Position numbers and translations under genes: made by a program
Notes under the pieces: model-generated
What the model saw: only the letters and a program-made list of their open reading frames with translations
Database searches by the model: none
What the model was told of the DNA's origin: nothing
NCBI RefSeq assembly: GCF_010731115.1
Contig: NZ_AP022616.1
Coordinates: 2,790,001-2,854,000 of the forward strand
Reading direction: 5' to 3'
Source of the DNA: Mycolicibacterium phocaicum
GTDB taxonomy: Bacteria; Actinomycetota; Actinomycetes; Mycobacteriales; Mycobacteriaceae
DNA length: 64,000 nucleotides
Part shown: positions 16,774 to 26,218 of the stretch, in pieces
Layout of the letters: each line of letters starts with the position of its first letter
Position numbering within the stretch: the first letter of the stretch is position 1

Positions 16774-17601
16774 TCAGCGCTTCACCGCTTGCAGCGTATA
16801 GGTCATCGGCACCCGGTCACGCCCGCTGGCGAGGACGTACTCCTCCGCGAAATCGGGGCTGGGAATCATCGCTTCGCCCAACGGATTCCACGGCACCTCG
16901 CGATGTTCTTCCAACGCGGTGACCGTGAGTCCGGCCTCGGTGAGGGCGGTGAAGATCTCGCCGAGGCCGTGGTTGAAGTTGACCGACTCCGGCGCGGTGA
17001 TGACACCCGAGCCCGCGTAGCTCTCGTGGTCGGTGAAAACCGTTCCGGCCGTTTCGAAATAGGGGTACTCCAGAACCAGCAGGCCGTCAGGCCTGGGGTC
17101 ACACATGGCCCAGAGCACCGGGTGGCCTTCACGCATGAAGAGCCGGCCTCCCGGCCTCAGTAGCTCGGCGACGACGGCCGCCCACTGCCGAATGTCGGGC
17201 AACCAGCACAGGGCACCGACGCCGGTATAGACGACGTCGCAGCATGCCGCGCCCAGAGCCGCAACGGCACCATCGACGTCGGACTCGACGAAGCGCACGT
17301 CCGTGTTGGCCCGACGACTCAAGGCGCGGCCGGCGTCGAGTGCGGCCGGCGAGAAGTCCAGGCCGGTTACCGACCGGGCGCCGAGCCTGTCCAGCGATAC
17401 CGTGTCGGTACCGATATGGCATTGCAGGTGCACCACGTCGCGACCGTCCAGCCGTCCGAGCCGCGGCAGGTCATAACGGACCACGGCCGAAAGATATTCA
17501 GGGTCGTCGAAAGCCGCCAGATCGTAGCCATCGGGCGCCGTGTGCAGCGGTACCCGCGCCTCCCAGTTCGCCAGGTTCATGCTGCGCCAGTCGTCGATCA
17601 C
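16774..17601 (-). CDS. Class I SAM-dependent methyltransferase
   Basis: 275 aa from GTG 17601, with AGGATGAGG upstream; ATG 17580 (MNLANWEARVPLH) is an alternative. The Rossmann core shows VVHLQCHIGTDTVSLDRLGA (SAM-binding loop, with GTD in place of the classic GxG), VTGLDFSPAALDAGR, DVRFVESDVD and LRPGGRLFMREGHPVLW. A C-terminal cap domain follows. This is the UbiE/Methyltransf_11-25 type. The acceptor is unknown; no neighbour on the same strand suggests one. Confidence 0.85.
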   Translation of the reverse strand: MIDDWRSMNLANWEARVPLHTAPDGYDLAAFDDPEYLSAVVRYDLPRLGRLDGRDVVHLQCHIGTDTVSLDRLGARSVTGLDFSPAALDAGRALSRRANTDVRFVESDVDGAVAALGAACCDVVYTGVGALCWLPDIRQWAAVVAELLRPGGRLFMREGHPVLWAMCDPRPDGLLVLEYPYFETAGTVFTDHESYAGSGVITAPESVNFNHGLGEIFTALTEAGLTVTALEEHREVPWNPLGEAMIPSPDFAEEYVLASGRDRVPMTYTLQAVKR

Positions 17602-17855
17602 GGCCTCATCCTCACAATTCGGCGCACACAGTTCGACTGATTTTTTTCCGTCCCCAGACCGACCAGACACGCTCCCCGTGACGCACACGCGACGCCCTGA
17701 TTTGCGCGACCCGATGCCAACGCATCGGAGCCCGCAGTTCATCCCTCATGCTTAGTTACGCTACGTATGCGGTACGTCACACGATCACGTGGAATCGCAG
17801 CTCCCCTGTTCGGCTTATACCAGGCAACTGGAACTTCAAGGACGGGGAAAACAAC

Positions 17856-18611
17856 ATGAGCGCCATTCGTAACGCGGCCGGCAAGGTGGCATTGACCGCC
17901 GTGGCCGCCTTCACGATCATCACCGGCGCCATCGCCGGCCCGGTCGCCACCGCCAACGCCGCTGACGACTCCTGTGCGAACGTCGAGGTCGTCTTCGCCC
18001 GCGGCACCTTCGAAGCCCCCGGCGTCGGAGCCACCGGCCAGGCCTTCGTCGACGCACTGAACGCCCGGATGCCCGGCCGCAACATCGACGCCTACGGCGT
18101 GAACTACCCCGCCTCCCTGGACTTCGGTGCCGCCGCCGACGGCGTCGCCGACGCCACCAACCGCATCGAGTCCATCGCCGCCTCGTGCCCCGCCACCAAG
18201 ATCGTCATCGGCGGCTACTCGCAGGGCGCGGCCGTCGCCGGCTACAGCACCATGAGCAGTGTGCCCGCCGGGTTCGTTCTGCCCGCCGGCATCAGCGGCC
18301 CGATGCCCGCGTCGGTCGCCTCGCACGTCGCCGCCGTCGTCCTGTTCGGCACCCCGAGCCCGTTCGTGCTGAGCGTCGCCGACCGCAGCGCGCCCGCCAT
18401 CAACATCGGTGGCGCCTACGCCGGCAAGACCATCCAGCTGTGCGCCCCCGGCGACCCGATCTGCGGTGGCGGCATGGACCGCTCCGCGCACAGCGCCTAC
18501 AAGTTCAACGGCATGGCCAACCAGGCCGCGGACTTCGTCGCCCGTCAGCTGGGTGCACCTGCCGCTCCGGTTGCCCCGATGATCCAGACGTCGGACGACA
18601 CAGCCAACTGA
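17856..18611 (+). CDS. Secreted cutinase-family esterase
   Basis: 251 aa from ATG 17856, preceded by GGGGAA. A Sec signal peptide spans ~1-35, with cleavage likely after VATANA. The mature protein is a cutinase-like alpha/beta hydrolase: nucleophile motif GGYSQGAAVAGY, FGTPSPF, the Cys pair and catalytic Asp in CAPGDPICGGG, and catalytic His in RSAHSAY. It resembles mycobacterial Culp proteins (for example Rv1984c or Cut family), which are exported lipid esterases or phospholipases. It stands alone between a divergent methyltransferase and a terminator-like hairpin. Confidence 0.92.
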   Translation: MSAIRNAAGKVALTAVAAFTIITGAIAGPVATANAADDSCANVEVVFARGTFEAPGVGATGQAFVDALNARMPGRNIDAYGVNYPASLDFGAAADGVADATNRIESIAASCPATKIVIGGYSQGAAVAGYSTMSSVPAGFVLPAGISGPMPASVASHVAAVVLFGTPSPFVLSVADRSAPAINIGGAYAGKTIQLCAPGDPICGGGMDRSAHSAYKFNGMANQAADFVARQLGAPAAPVAPMIQTSDDTAN

Positions 18612-18622
18612 ATCACCCCCAG

Positions 18623-18672
18623 CCGACGGCCGGACGCCAGTCTCACGAGGACTGACTCCGGCCGTCGGTCTG
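18623..18672 (+). terminator. Stem-loop after the cutinase gene
   Basis: The 12-base arm CCGACGGCCGGA (18623-18634) pairs with TCCGGCCGTCGG (18657-18668), with an inner CAGTC/GACTG hairpin. It begins 12 bp after the cutinase stop and is followed by a T-containing tail (TCTGTG). The strong GC stem and position support transcription termination, although there is no long U-tract. Confidence 0.7.
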
Positions 18673-18858
18673 TGCTGACGAGGTCCCGGCTCCTACGCCG
18701 AACGTGGCGCTTGCCGTTCAATTTTCCCGCGCGTCACCGCGCCGGCCGTCACATTCGCCGTAGCGCCGGTCTCTCCCGCGACCTTCACTCCGTCCCGCGA
18801 TCGAACTATGGTGAAGTAGTCATATCTCGATAAGCCGAGACAACAGGGGTGATCAGTA

Positions 18859-18957
18859 ATGAAGGTTTCCACCAAGAACGTGTCGACCTGTGGCTGTCAG
18901 TGCAACGCCTGCCGCGACGGACACCACTGCCACAACCGCCCTAACTGCAAGGTCTAG
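18859..18957 (+). CDS. 32-aa Cys/His-rich peptide (metallothionein-like)
   Basis: ATG 18859, preceded by AGGGGTGATC, encodes 32 residues: MKVSTKNVSTCGCQCNACRD followed by GHHCHNRPNCKV. Six cysteines (C11, C13, C15, C18, C24, C30) in a CxCxCx2C cluster plus three histidines strongly suggest tight binding of soft metals (Cu+, Zn2+). It is not recognisably MymT, the known 53-aa mycobacterial copper metallothionein. The gene is monocistronic: about 250 bp of leader region precede it and a strong terminator follows 58 bp after the stop. There is no signal peptide, so it is cytosolic. Confidence 0.6.
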   Translation: MKVSTKNVSTCGCQCNACRDGHHCHNRPNCKV

Positions 18958-19014
18958 CCAGAAATCTCGACCGTCGACGCGACCAAGCTGCGTCGCGTCA
19001 CCGCGGGTGTCATC

Positions 19015-19050
19015 AGGCCCTCCGCGCGTAGCAATGCGCGGAGGGCCTTT
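19015..19050 (+). terminator. Rho-independent terminator after the 32-aa peptide gene
   Basis: AGGCCCTCCGCGC (19015-19027) pairs with GCGCGGAGGGCCT (19036-19048) around the 8-base loop GTAGCAAT, followed by TTCT. It is a textbook hairpin. It also lies 26 bp beyond the stop of the convergent quinone-reductase gene, so it may act on both strands. Confidence 0.88.
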
Positions 19051-19075
19051 CTCTGCACACCAGGTGTCCTAAGTG

Positions 19076-20125
19076 TCAGTCGACAACCACTACCATCTTC
19101 CCGCCGGCCTCCCCTGCTTCCATGACTCGGTGTGCCTCCCGAATCTGGTCGAACGAAAAGACGTGTGACGGCGCGGCGTCGAGGCGACCGTCGCGTACCT
19201 TCGCGGCAATCTCCTGAAGCGGTACGTCCGACAATGGAAATCCCTCGGTACCGAACACGAAGCTGCCGAAGAAAGTCAGATTGACACCGCTGGACATCTG
19301 CAGCAGGGGGTTGAAGTCCGCGATCGGATCGAGTCCCCCAAGCCAGCCGGCCAAACACGCGGTGCCGCCGCGACGCAACATCGTCAACGAGTCCAAGATG
19401 GTGCTGTTTCCCACGAGGTCGAGTACAGCGTCAACGTGCTTGGCTTCGGCGATATGAGCAGCGAGGTCACGAACTTCCAGCTCGGCACGGTCGACACCGA
19501 GGCCCTCAAGCAAACCGAAACGTTCGCGATTGCGTGTGGTGGCGATGACTTGCGCGCCCGCGTCTACCGCCAACTTGACCGCCGCTTGACCGAATGATGA
19601 AGTCGCTCCGCGGATTACGAGTGTCTGGCCGGCGACAATGTTCAGATTGCGGAACAGGCAGGTCCACGCCGTGGCATAGGTTTCCGGCAGCGCCGCCAGT
19701 AGGTGCCAGGGCAGATCCGTTTCGATGAGGGCGACGTTCTCCGCACGAACGCGCGTGTACTCCGCGTAGCTACCGTTGATGGTTCGACCCAACCCGCCCA
19801 TCAACGCCGCGACCTTCGCGCCCACCGGGAATTCCCCGCCCGGGCAGGCATCCACGATGCCGACACATTCGATTCCACTGACTTCGGCCGCCTCGGCCCA
19901 TTCACCGCGACGCATGTGCATCTCGGCGTGGTTGATCCCGAATCCCTTGACCCTGATGACGACTTCACCAGGTTTTGGCAGAGGCTTGGGGATTTCTGTG
20001 TTGATCAGGACGTCCAAGCCACCGAACCGATCGAGCACAATCGCCCGCATGGTCGGCCCGCCCGCCGGTTCGCGTACCACAGCGGGCACGGTGGGAATGG
20101 CCGGTGAGGTTGTTGTGGTCTGCAT
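19076..20125 (-). CDS. MDR-family NADPH:quinone oxidoreductase-like protein
   Basis: 349 aa. Medium-chain dehydrogenase without the structural-zinc cysteines: GroES-like N-terminal domain (~25-150, EVVIRVKGFGINHAEMHMRRG) and nucleotide-binding domain (~165-300, LVIRGATSSFGQAAVKLAV). This places it in the quinone-reductase/zinc-less branch that reduces quinones or enones with NADPH. It is the last gene of a minus-strand set (hydrolase, HAD, this gene; 33-bp gap before it), which suggests joint degradation of a small, possibly halogenated or unsaturated, organic compound. Confidence 0.87.
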   Translation of the reverse strand: MQTTTTSPAIPTVPAVVREPAGGPTMRAIVLDRFGGLDVLINTEIPKPLPKPGEVVIRVKGFGINHAEMHMRRGEWAEAAEVSGIECVGIVDACPGGEFPVGAKVAALMGGLGRTINGSYAEYTRVRAENVALIETDLPWHLLAALPETYATAWTCLFRNLNIVAGQTLVIRGATSSFGQAAVKLAVDAGAQVIATTRNRERFGLLEGLGVDRAELEVRDLAAHIAEAKHVDAVLDLVGNSTILDSLTMLRRGGTACLAGWLGGLDPIADFNPLLQMSSGVNLTFFGSFVFGTEGFPLSDVPLQEIAAKVRDGRLDAAPSHVFSFDQIREAHRVMEAGEAGGKMVVVVD

Positions 20126-20158
20126 TTCATCGTCTCCTCTGAATAGGCCAGGCAGTCG

Positions 20159-20866
20159 CTACTTTTCGAATGCGTCGGTCAGTTGCTGCGCCAGATCGAT
20201 GAGGTCTCGCGCGACGAAGTCCGGTTGGTGAACACCCTCGGCACGCAGCGGCGCGTTGCCTGCACGGGCGACGAACGCGCCGCGAAACCCGCCGGCCTGC
20301 GCACCGATGGTGTCCCAGGCGTGCGCGGCGACCATCAGGCACGCGGCCGGCGGCACTACGAGCTCTTGTGCGGTGTGTTGGTAGAGCAGCGTGGCGGGCT
20401 TGAATGCCCGCAATGTATCGACGCTGAGCTGGCGCTCGAAATAGCCTGCCAGGCCGGCGTTTTCCAACGGGGTAGGGTGCCCCGGACGGGACGGGGAGTT
20501 CGTCAGAGCAACCAACCGATACCCGTCGTTCCGCAGTTGCGAAAGCCCTTGTGCGACATCAGGATGTGCGGGCATGGTCGCCATCCGGCCGCTCAGAGCC
20601 GCAACATCGTCAGCGCTCAACTGGACGCCGTGGATCTCGCCGAGCATCTGCAACGTGGCCTTTCCGAGGGAGAAGAAGTCGAGGTAACAGTCCGACATGG
20701 TCACAGTCATCGAGTACGTGACGAGCAGGCCGAACCACTCCCTGAGAACGTCGCGATCACCGAAGAACTCGGCGAAATAGGGCGCCAAGGCCTCGATGTC
20801 GATGAGCGTTTCGTTGACGTCGAAGACGAGCACCTCGGGTCGCTCCAGGACACGCGTGCCGCTCAT
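20159..20866 (-). CDS. HAD-superfamily hydrolase, haloacid dehalogenase type II-like
   Basis: 235 aa. HAD motif I is VFDVNETLID, where the first Asp is the nucleophile. Motif II is ALTNSPS, a Lys lies in LRAFKPA, and motif III is MVAAHAWDTIGAQAGG, close to the SAHxWD of L-2-haloacid dehalogenases. The DVNETL variant is common in actinobacterial members whose substrates are unknown. It overlaps the alpha/beta hydrolase gene by 4 bp, so the pair is co-translated. Dehalogenation is possible but unproven. Confidence 0.85.
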   Translation of the reverse strand: MSGTRVLERPEVLVFDVNETLIDIEALAPYFAEFFGDRDVLREWFGLLVTYSMTVTMSDCYLDFFSLGKATLQMLGEIHGVQLSADDVAALSGRMATMPAHPDVAQGLSQLRNDGYRLVALTNSPSRPGHPTPLENAGLAGYFERQLSVDTLRAFKPATLLYQHTAQELVVPPAACLMVAAHAWDTIGAQAGGFRGAFVARAGNAPLRAEGVHQPDFVARDLIDLAQQLTDAFEK

Positions 20867-21735
20867 TTCGCCGCGACCCGATGGAGGAAGTCCTTGACCA
20901 GACCGGCGACTTCGTCTGCCGCGGTTTCCAGCAGGAAATGACCACCGTCGAGCAGGTGGATTTCGGCGTCACGGGCATCTCGCCGAAAGGCCAGGGCACC
21001 CTCTGGCGCGAAGATCGGGTCATGCCGGCCCCACACGGCCAACACCGGGACGCCACTGGTGCGCAAGTACTCGTGCAAGCTGGGGTACATCGGCGGATTG
21101 GTGACGTAGTCGCGGAACAGGGTGAGCTGAATTTCGTCGTTGCCGGGCCGAGACAGCAGGGCGCTGTCCAGGGTCCAGGTATCGGGGCTCACCCGAGTTT
21201 CATCGGGGGCACCCGTGAGGTATTGCCATTTGACCGATTCGAGTTCCAGTGCGGTACGGATGGCCGCCTCCGTCTGCGGGGTCTGCTCGCGCTGGTAGTT
21301 CCAGACGGTCTCCCAGAAGCTTTCGATGAATCCTTCGTCGTAGCCGTTGCCGTTCTGGGTGACGATCGCGGTGATGGCGTCGGGACGACGCAACGCGAGC
21401 CGCCAGCCGATCGGTGCGCCATAGTCCTGGACGTAGATCGCGTAGCGGGCCAGACCGAGCCGATCCAACAGTCCTTGCGTGAGGTCGGCGAGGGCGTCGA
21501 AGGTGTACTCGAATTCTGACGCCGTTGGCATATCGGAGTATCCGAAGCCCAGATGATCAGGGGCGATGACGTGGAAGTCGTCGGCCAGGCGCCCGATGAG
21601 GTCGCGGAACATGTACGAGCTGGTGGGAAACCCGTGCAGTAGCACGATCGCGGGCGCATCGTGGCGCCCGGCCTCTCGGTAGAACAGTCGACGCCCTTCG
21701 ACGACGGCGTGGAGGTGTCGTACCGGAACCGTCAT
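20863..21735 (-). CDS. Alpha/beta hydrolase, haloalkane dehalogenase / epoxide hydrolase-like
   Basis: 290 aa from ATG 21735, with AAGGAG 6 nt upstream; the TTG at 21741 lies inside the spacer and is unlikely. Oxyanion motif LLHGFPTSSYMFRDL (~34-48). Nucleophile elbow YVQDYGAPIGW, where Asp rather than Ser is the nucleophile as in haloalkane/haloacetate dehalogenases and epoxide hydrolases. WGRHDPIF carries an acid and DGGHFLLE the catalytic His. It is the first gene of a three-gene operon whose promoter overlaps a nested palindrome (21783-21818). Confidence 0.88.
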   Translation of the reverse strand: MTVPVRHLHAVVEGRRLFYREAGRHDAPAIVLLHGFPTSSYMFRDLIGRLADDFHVIAPDHLGFGYSDMPTASEFEYTFDALADLTQGLLDRLGLARYAIYVQDYGAPIGWRLALRRPDAITAIVTQNGNGYDEGFIESFWETVWNYQREQTPQTEAAIRTALELESVKWQYLTGAPDETRVSPDTWTLDSALLSRPGNDEIQLTLFRDYVTNPPMYPSLHEYLRTSGVPVLAVWGRHDPIFAPEGALAFRRDARDAEIHLLDGGHFLLETAADEVAGLVKDFLHRVAAK

Positions 21736-21762
21736 GACCAACTCCTTGAGGTGAGGTGACTG

Positions 21763-21818
21763 GTTACAAGCTAAGCAGCAACAATCTAACCTGTCAATAC
21801 GTATTAAACGGTTAGATT
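21763..21818. promoter_or_regulatory. Divergent promoter with nested palindromic operator
   Basis: AATCTAACC (21783-21791) and GGTTAGATT (21810-21818) form a perfect dyad. Exactly at its centre lies a second perfect palindrome, AATACGTATT (21796-21805). On the minus strand, TTGACA, an 18-bp spacer and TAGCTT give a good promoter for the hydrolase operon, with the operator covering its -35 side. On the plus strand, TAGATT (21813-21818) sits 6 bp before ATG 21825, the geometry of a mycobacterial leaderless promoter. The symmetry suits a TetR-type repressor. Confidence 0.75.
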
Positions 21819-21824
21819 ATTCTG

Positions 21825-22055
21825 ATGACCTCTGGCCCCACGCCAAGTTTCTTTAACGAATCTTCAGGCGGCGCGGCCGATTCCGGCGATTTCCACAGCC
21901 ATACTTGGTGGTGTCAGGCTGACGACTTACCCACGGTCGGCAGCGTGCCCAAGCCACAACCACACCGCCGGCACACCAATGCAATTGCCGCAGCCAGCCG
22001 CATCACAAATGCGAAACCCCACCAGGGGTCTCGATGCTGCCCAAATGTGCAGTGA
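21825..22055 (+). CDS. Possible leaderless 76-aa ORF downstream of the operator
   Basis: A 76-aa frame beginning at an ATG that coincides with the predicted +1 of a leaderless promoter. The product (MTSGPTPSFFNESSGG start, rich in His, Asn and Pro) shows no helix-turn-helix or any other domain. This is the place where a divergent TetR gene would be expected. It may be a decayed remnant, a real small protein, or chance. The rest of 22056-22113 holds nothing recognisable. Confidence 0.25.
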   Translation: MTSGPTPSFFNESSGGAADSGDFHSHTWWCQADDLPTVGSVPKPQPHRRHTNAIAAASRITNAKPHQGSRCCPNVQ

Positions 22056-22113
22056 ACAACTCAGCTGGTGGGTCGACGGTTCGCGATCCCCGATCACATG
22101 AAAGGCACAATTC

Positions 22114-22620
22114 ATGACTGCCAGCTCGCCGGCCCCACCTCGACTCGACCAGCACGCCCGGCGCGTCAAGCGGCTCGGTCACGTCGTCAGCCGTTATGGG
22201 CTGGTGCTCGTGCTCGCCTGGATCGGATTCGGCAAGTACGTCAAGATGGAATCCAGGGTGCTCATCGAACATAGCCCGCTCATAAGCTGGATTTACGACT
22301 ACCTGAGTGCCACTGCAGTAGCGCGCAGCCTCGGAACATTGGAAATCATTGCCGCAGTACTGATCGCTGTTCGCCCATGGTGGCCCCGCGCGTCGGCAGC
22401 AGGCAGCGCACTCGCGGTAGTTCTGTTCGTCGGCACCATCAGTTTCCTGTTCACGACCCCGACTGTGGTGGCAACGCACGCTCTCGGATTGCCTGTCCTT
22501 TCGGGGATGCCGGGCCAGTTCTTGCTGAAGGACCTCGTCCTCATCGGTGTGTCGATCTGGACATTGGGCGATTCGCTCGGCGCACCGTCATTGTCAGCGG
22601 CCGACCGAAACGCCGGTTGA
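22114..22620 (+). CDS. DUF417 (YkgB/RclC-like) inner-membrane protein
   Basis: 168 aa with four predicted membrane helices: YGLVLVLAWIGFGKY, a second around SLGTLEIIAAVLIAV, SALAVVLFVGTISFLF, and LKDLVLIGVSIWTLGD. The order of conserved pieces (WIGxxKFxxxE, SPLxSW, TPxxxxxGxPxLSGxGQFLLKD) is that of the DUF417 family, whose E. coli member RclC belongs to the reactive-chlorine-resistance operon. AAAGG lies upstream of the ATG. There is no rclA or rclR neighbour, so the physiological role here is inferred only from family. Confidence 0.85.
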   Translation: MTASSPAPPRLDQHARRVKRLGHVVSRYGLVLVLAWIGFGKYVKMESRVLIEHSPLISWIYDYLSATAVARSLGTLEIIAAVLIAVRPWWPRASAAGSALAVVLFVGTISFLFTTPTVVATHALGLPVLSGMPGQFLLKDLVLIGVSIWTLGDSLGAPSLSAADRNAG

Positions 22621-22676
22621 TGACTTGAATCGATCGCCGATATTGCGTCTACAACCGCGGTCTCGGCGCGCAGAGG

Positions 22677-23636
22677 TCAGACCGACAGCGCGATGCCGTC
22701 CAGGATGTCGTGCTCGCTGACCACCAAGTCCGTGATGCCCGCCCGCTGACCGAATTCGCGGGCCAATTCCTCGACGACAATCGCGCCGCCGCCGATCACC
22801 GGCACCCGGCCCGGATGCATGGGGCCGAGTTCGGCGCGTTGCGCCCGCGGCATCGCGATCAGCTCATCGCACACCTTCACGACATCGGGAATTCCGATGC
22901 GGGACAAGTGAATCACCTGGGAGTCGTACTCCGGTAGCCCCAGTGCCAGCGCGGCCACCGTGGTGAAAGTGCCGGCCACGCCGACCCACGTCCGGGCACC
23001 TTCGATGGGCACGACAGCCAACGCCTCGGACAGTTTCTCGCGCACCACGGCACGCGCGGCCGCGACCTCGTCGGCGGTGGGTGGGTCGGTCTGCAGGCAG
23101 CGCTCCGTGAGACGCACGCAGCCGATGTTGGCCGAGAAACTGGCCACCACGTCCGCGACCTCCGCACCGGACCCGCCGAGCACCACCTCGGTCGAGCCAC
23201 CACCCAGGTCGACGACCGCGAAAGGCCCTGTCGCCGGGTCCAATTCACCGACGGCACCACGGAACGACAACGCCGCTTCCTCGGTCCCGGTGATCACCTC
23301 GGCCACCGCCCCCGGCATCACGCGACCCAGCTGACGCGCGGTCATGGCGAAGAACTCGTCACGGTTGCCGGCGTCGCGAGCCGCGGAGGTCGCGACCATC
23401 CGTACCTTGGTCACGTCGTGCGCCAGCATCGTCTCGACGTAGTCGGTCAGTGCCGCTTCAGTTCGAGCAAGCGCGGCAGGCGCGAATTCGCCTGTGGCGT
23501 CGACACCTTCGCCGAGGGTGACGATCCGCATCTCGCGGTGCACGTCCTGCAACCGGCCGTCGACGACGTCCGCGATGAGCAGACGGATCGAATTCGTACC
23601 GCAATCGACCGCCGCAACGCGCGAACTCACACCCAC
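22677..23636 (-). CDS. ppx: Ppx/GppA-family exopolyphosphatase (Rv1026-like)
   Basis: 319 aa. An ASKHA-fold phosphatase: phosphate-1 loop AAVDCGTNSIRLLIADV, VATSAARDAGNRDEF, ITGTEEAALSFRGAVG, phosphate-2 loop FAVVDLGGGSTEVVLG, and C-terminal VIGGGAIVVEELA. It hydrolyses polyphosphate and/or pppGpp; for mycobacterial Ppx2 short-chain polyphosphate activity has been reported. It follows DUF501 with a 10-bp overlap inside the conserved eno-ftsB-DUF501-ppx block. Confidence 0.93.
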   Translation of the reverse strand: MGVSSRVAAVDCGTNSIRLLIADVVDGRLQDVHREMRIVTLGEGVDATGEFAPAALARTEAALTDYVETMLAHDVTKVRMVATSAARDAGNRDEFFAMTARQLGRVMPGAVAEVITGTEEAALSFRGAVGELDPATGPFAVVDLGGGSTEVVLGGSGAEVADVVASFSANIGCVRLTERCLQTDPPTADEVAAARAVVREKLSEALAVVPIEGARTWVGVAGTFTTVAALALGLPEYDSQVIHLSRIGIPDVVKVCDELIAMPRAQRAELGPMHPGRVPVIGGGAIVVEELAREFGQRAGITDLVVSEHDILDGIALSV

Positions 23637-24118
23637 ACCTTCGGATCCAGAATCCCGGCCATCGCCGGTTCGACTGCCAACAATGCCAGTGCCTCATCAC
23701 CAAAGGGGTTGAGACCCGGGCCTTTTGCCAACGAATGTGCCATCACCACGTGCAGGCACTTCACGCGGTCGGGCATACCGCCGCCGGAGAACGTCGTGCC
23801 CAGCGACTCGATGGCGTCGCGCTCGGCCAGGAACGACTCGTGCGCGCGCCGATACGCCGCCGCCAATTCTTCGGAAGCCTGCAGGCGTTCGGTCATGTCC
23901 TTCATCAGGCCCGAGGACTCCAGCCGGCTGGCCGCCGCGGTCAGCGCCGGGTGCGTCAGGTAATACAAAGTGGGAAAAGGGGTTCCGTCAGGCAGCCGCG
24001 GTGCGGTCTTGACCACACCGGGCTCGCCGTTGGGGCAGCGGTAGGCGATCTCCAGGACGCCACGCGGTTCCCGCCCTAGTTGGGCCGCAACGGCTTCGAG
24101 ATCAGCAGCGTCAACCAC
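23627..24118 (-). CDS. DUF501 protein (Rv1025-like)
   Basis: 163 aa. Starts MVDAADLEAVAAQLGREPRGV and contains the DUF501 features YRCPNGEPGVVKTAPRL (with a conserved Cys), FPTLYYLTHP and VKCLHVVMAHSLAKGPG. It overlaps ftsB by 8 bp and ppx by 10 bp, so it is co-translated with both. The family is widespread in actinobacteria and its biochemical role is unknown. The position between a divisome protein and a polyphosphatase is conserved. Confidence 0.9.
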   Translation of the reverse strand: MVDAADLEAVAAQLGREPRGVLEIAYRCPNGEPGVVKTAPRLPDGTPFPTLYYLTHPALTAAASRLESSGLMKDMTERLQASEELAAAYRRAHESFLAERDAIESLGTTFSGGGMPDRVKCLHVVMAHSLAKGPGLNPFGDEALALLAVEPAMAGILDPKVWV

Positions 24119-24806
24119 CGGGCGGCGCCTGGGGTGCGGGCAGATCGGTCGGGGGCACGTCAGGATCCGGGGTGACGCCGTCCGGGCCGGGCGGGACGAC
24201 GGCCGGAGCCGGCGTCAGTCCGTGCGGCTGATCGGCGATGGTGTGCCACAATGCGGTGTACCAGGGCTGGTTGCTCTTCGCGGTGGGCGACGGCGCGGGT
24301 GCGACGGGTGTCGTGACGGCGCCGGGAGGCAGCTGCACCTGATACGGGATATCCCCCGGCATCACGAAGCCCAACCGCTCACGGGCCTGCGCGGCGATGT
24401 ACACCGGGTCGGCCAGCTTCACCTTCTGCTGCTCCAAATTGGCTATCTGCGAACGTAATTGGGACTCGGCGGTGGCCAACTGCTGCATCTCCGTGCGCTG
24501 CGCGAAGAAGGTGCGGACCGGCCCGGCGATGGTCAGGGTCAGCACGCACACCACGACGGCGAGGATCGCCGCGCGTCGCGCCGCCGACCCCAGCCGCTGC
24601 TCGGCATGGTGCTCGACCGACTCCGCATAGGCCTGCCGGATGGGCTCGGTGACCGGAACCGGCAGGTTGTCCGGGACGCGCCGCGGCTCGGCCTTGGGCC
24701 GGTTACCGGCCTTGGCCGCCGACGTGCCGGCCCCGGCACGCCCCCGCTTCGCCTCGCCGGGTTTGGCGGGGCGAGAGGCGGGGGAACGCCGTTTGGGATC
24801 GGCCAT
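24111..24806 (-). CDS. ftsB: FtsB/DivIC-like septum formation protein (Rv1024-like)
   Basis: 231 aa. Basic Pro/Ala-rich cytoplasmic N-terminus (~1-80), one membrane helix (ILAVVVCVLTLTIAGPVRTFF, ~84-104) and a coiled coil (~108-142, MQQLATAESQLRSQIANLEQ). DPVYIAAQARERLGFVMPGD follows, the family's post-coil motif, and then a Pro-rich extracytoplasmic tail of about 60 residues. FtsB works with FtsL and FtsQ to activate septal wall synthesis. The long disordered ends are typical of mycobacterial versions. It lies 23 bp after eno. Confidence 0.9.
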   Translation of the reverse strand: MADPKRRSPASRPAKPGEAKRGRAGAGTSAAKAGNRPKAEPRRVPDNLPVPVTEPIRQAYAESVEHHAEQRLGSAARRAAILAVVVCVLTLTIAGPVRTFFAQRTEMQQLATAESQLRSQIANLEQQKVKLADPVYIAAQARERLGFVMPGDIPYQVQLPPGAVTTPVAPAPSPTAKSNQPWYTALWHTIADQPHGLTPAPAVVPPGPDGVTPDPDVPPTDLPAPQAPPGG

Positions 24807-24829
24807 GTCGAAAGATCAGACCCGCGAAA

Positions 24830-26137
<1,308 letters not shown>

Positions 26138-26218
26138 TCACGGACTCGTGCGAACGCCCATCAGCCTAAACGGTGCCAGGGTGTGAAGTGCGTCAGCTAC
26201 CGGTAGCTATTCGCAGAC

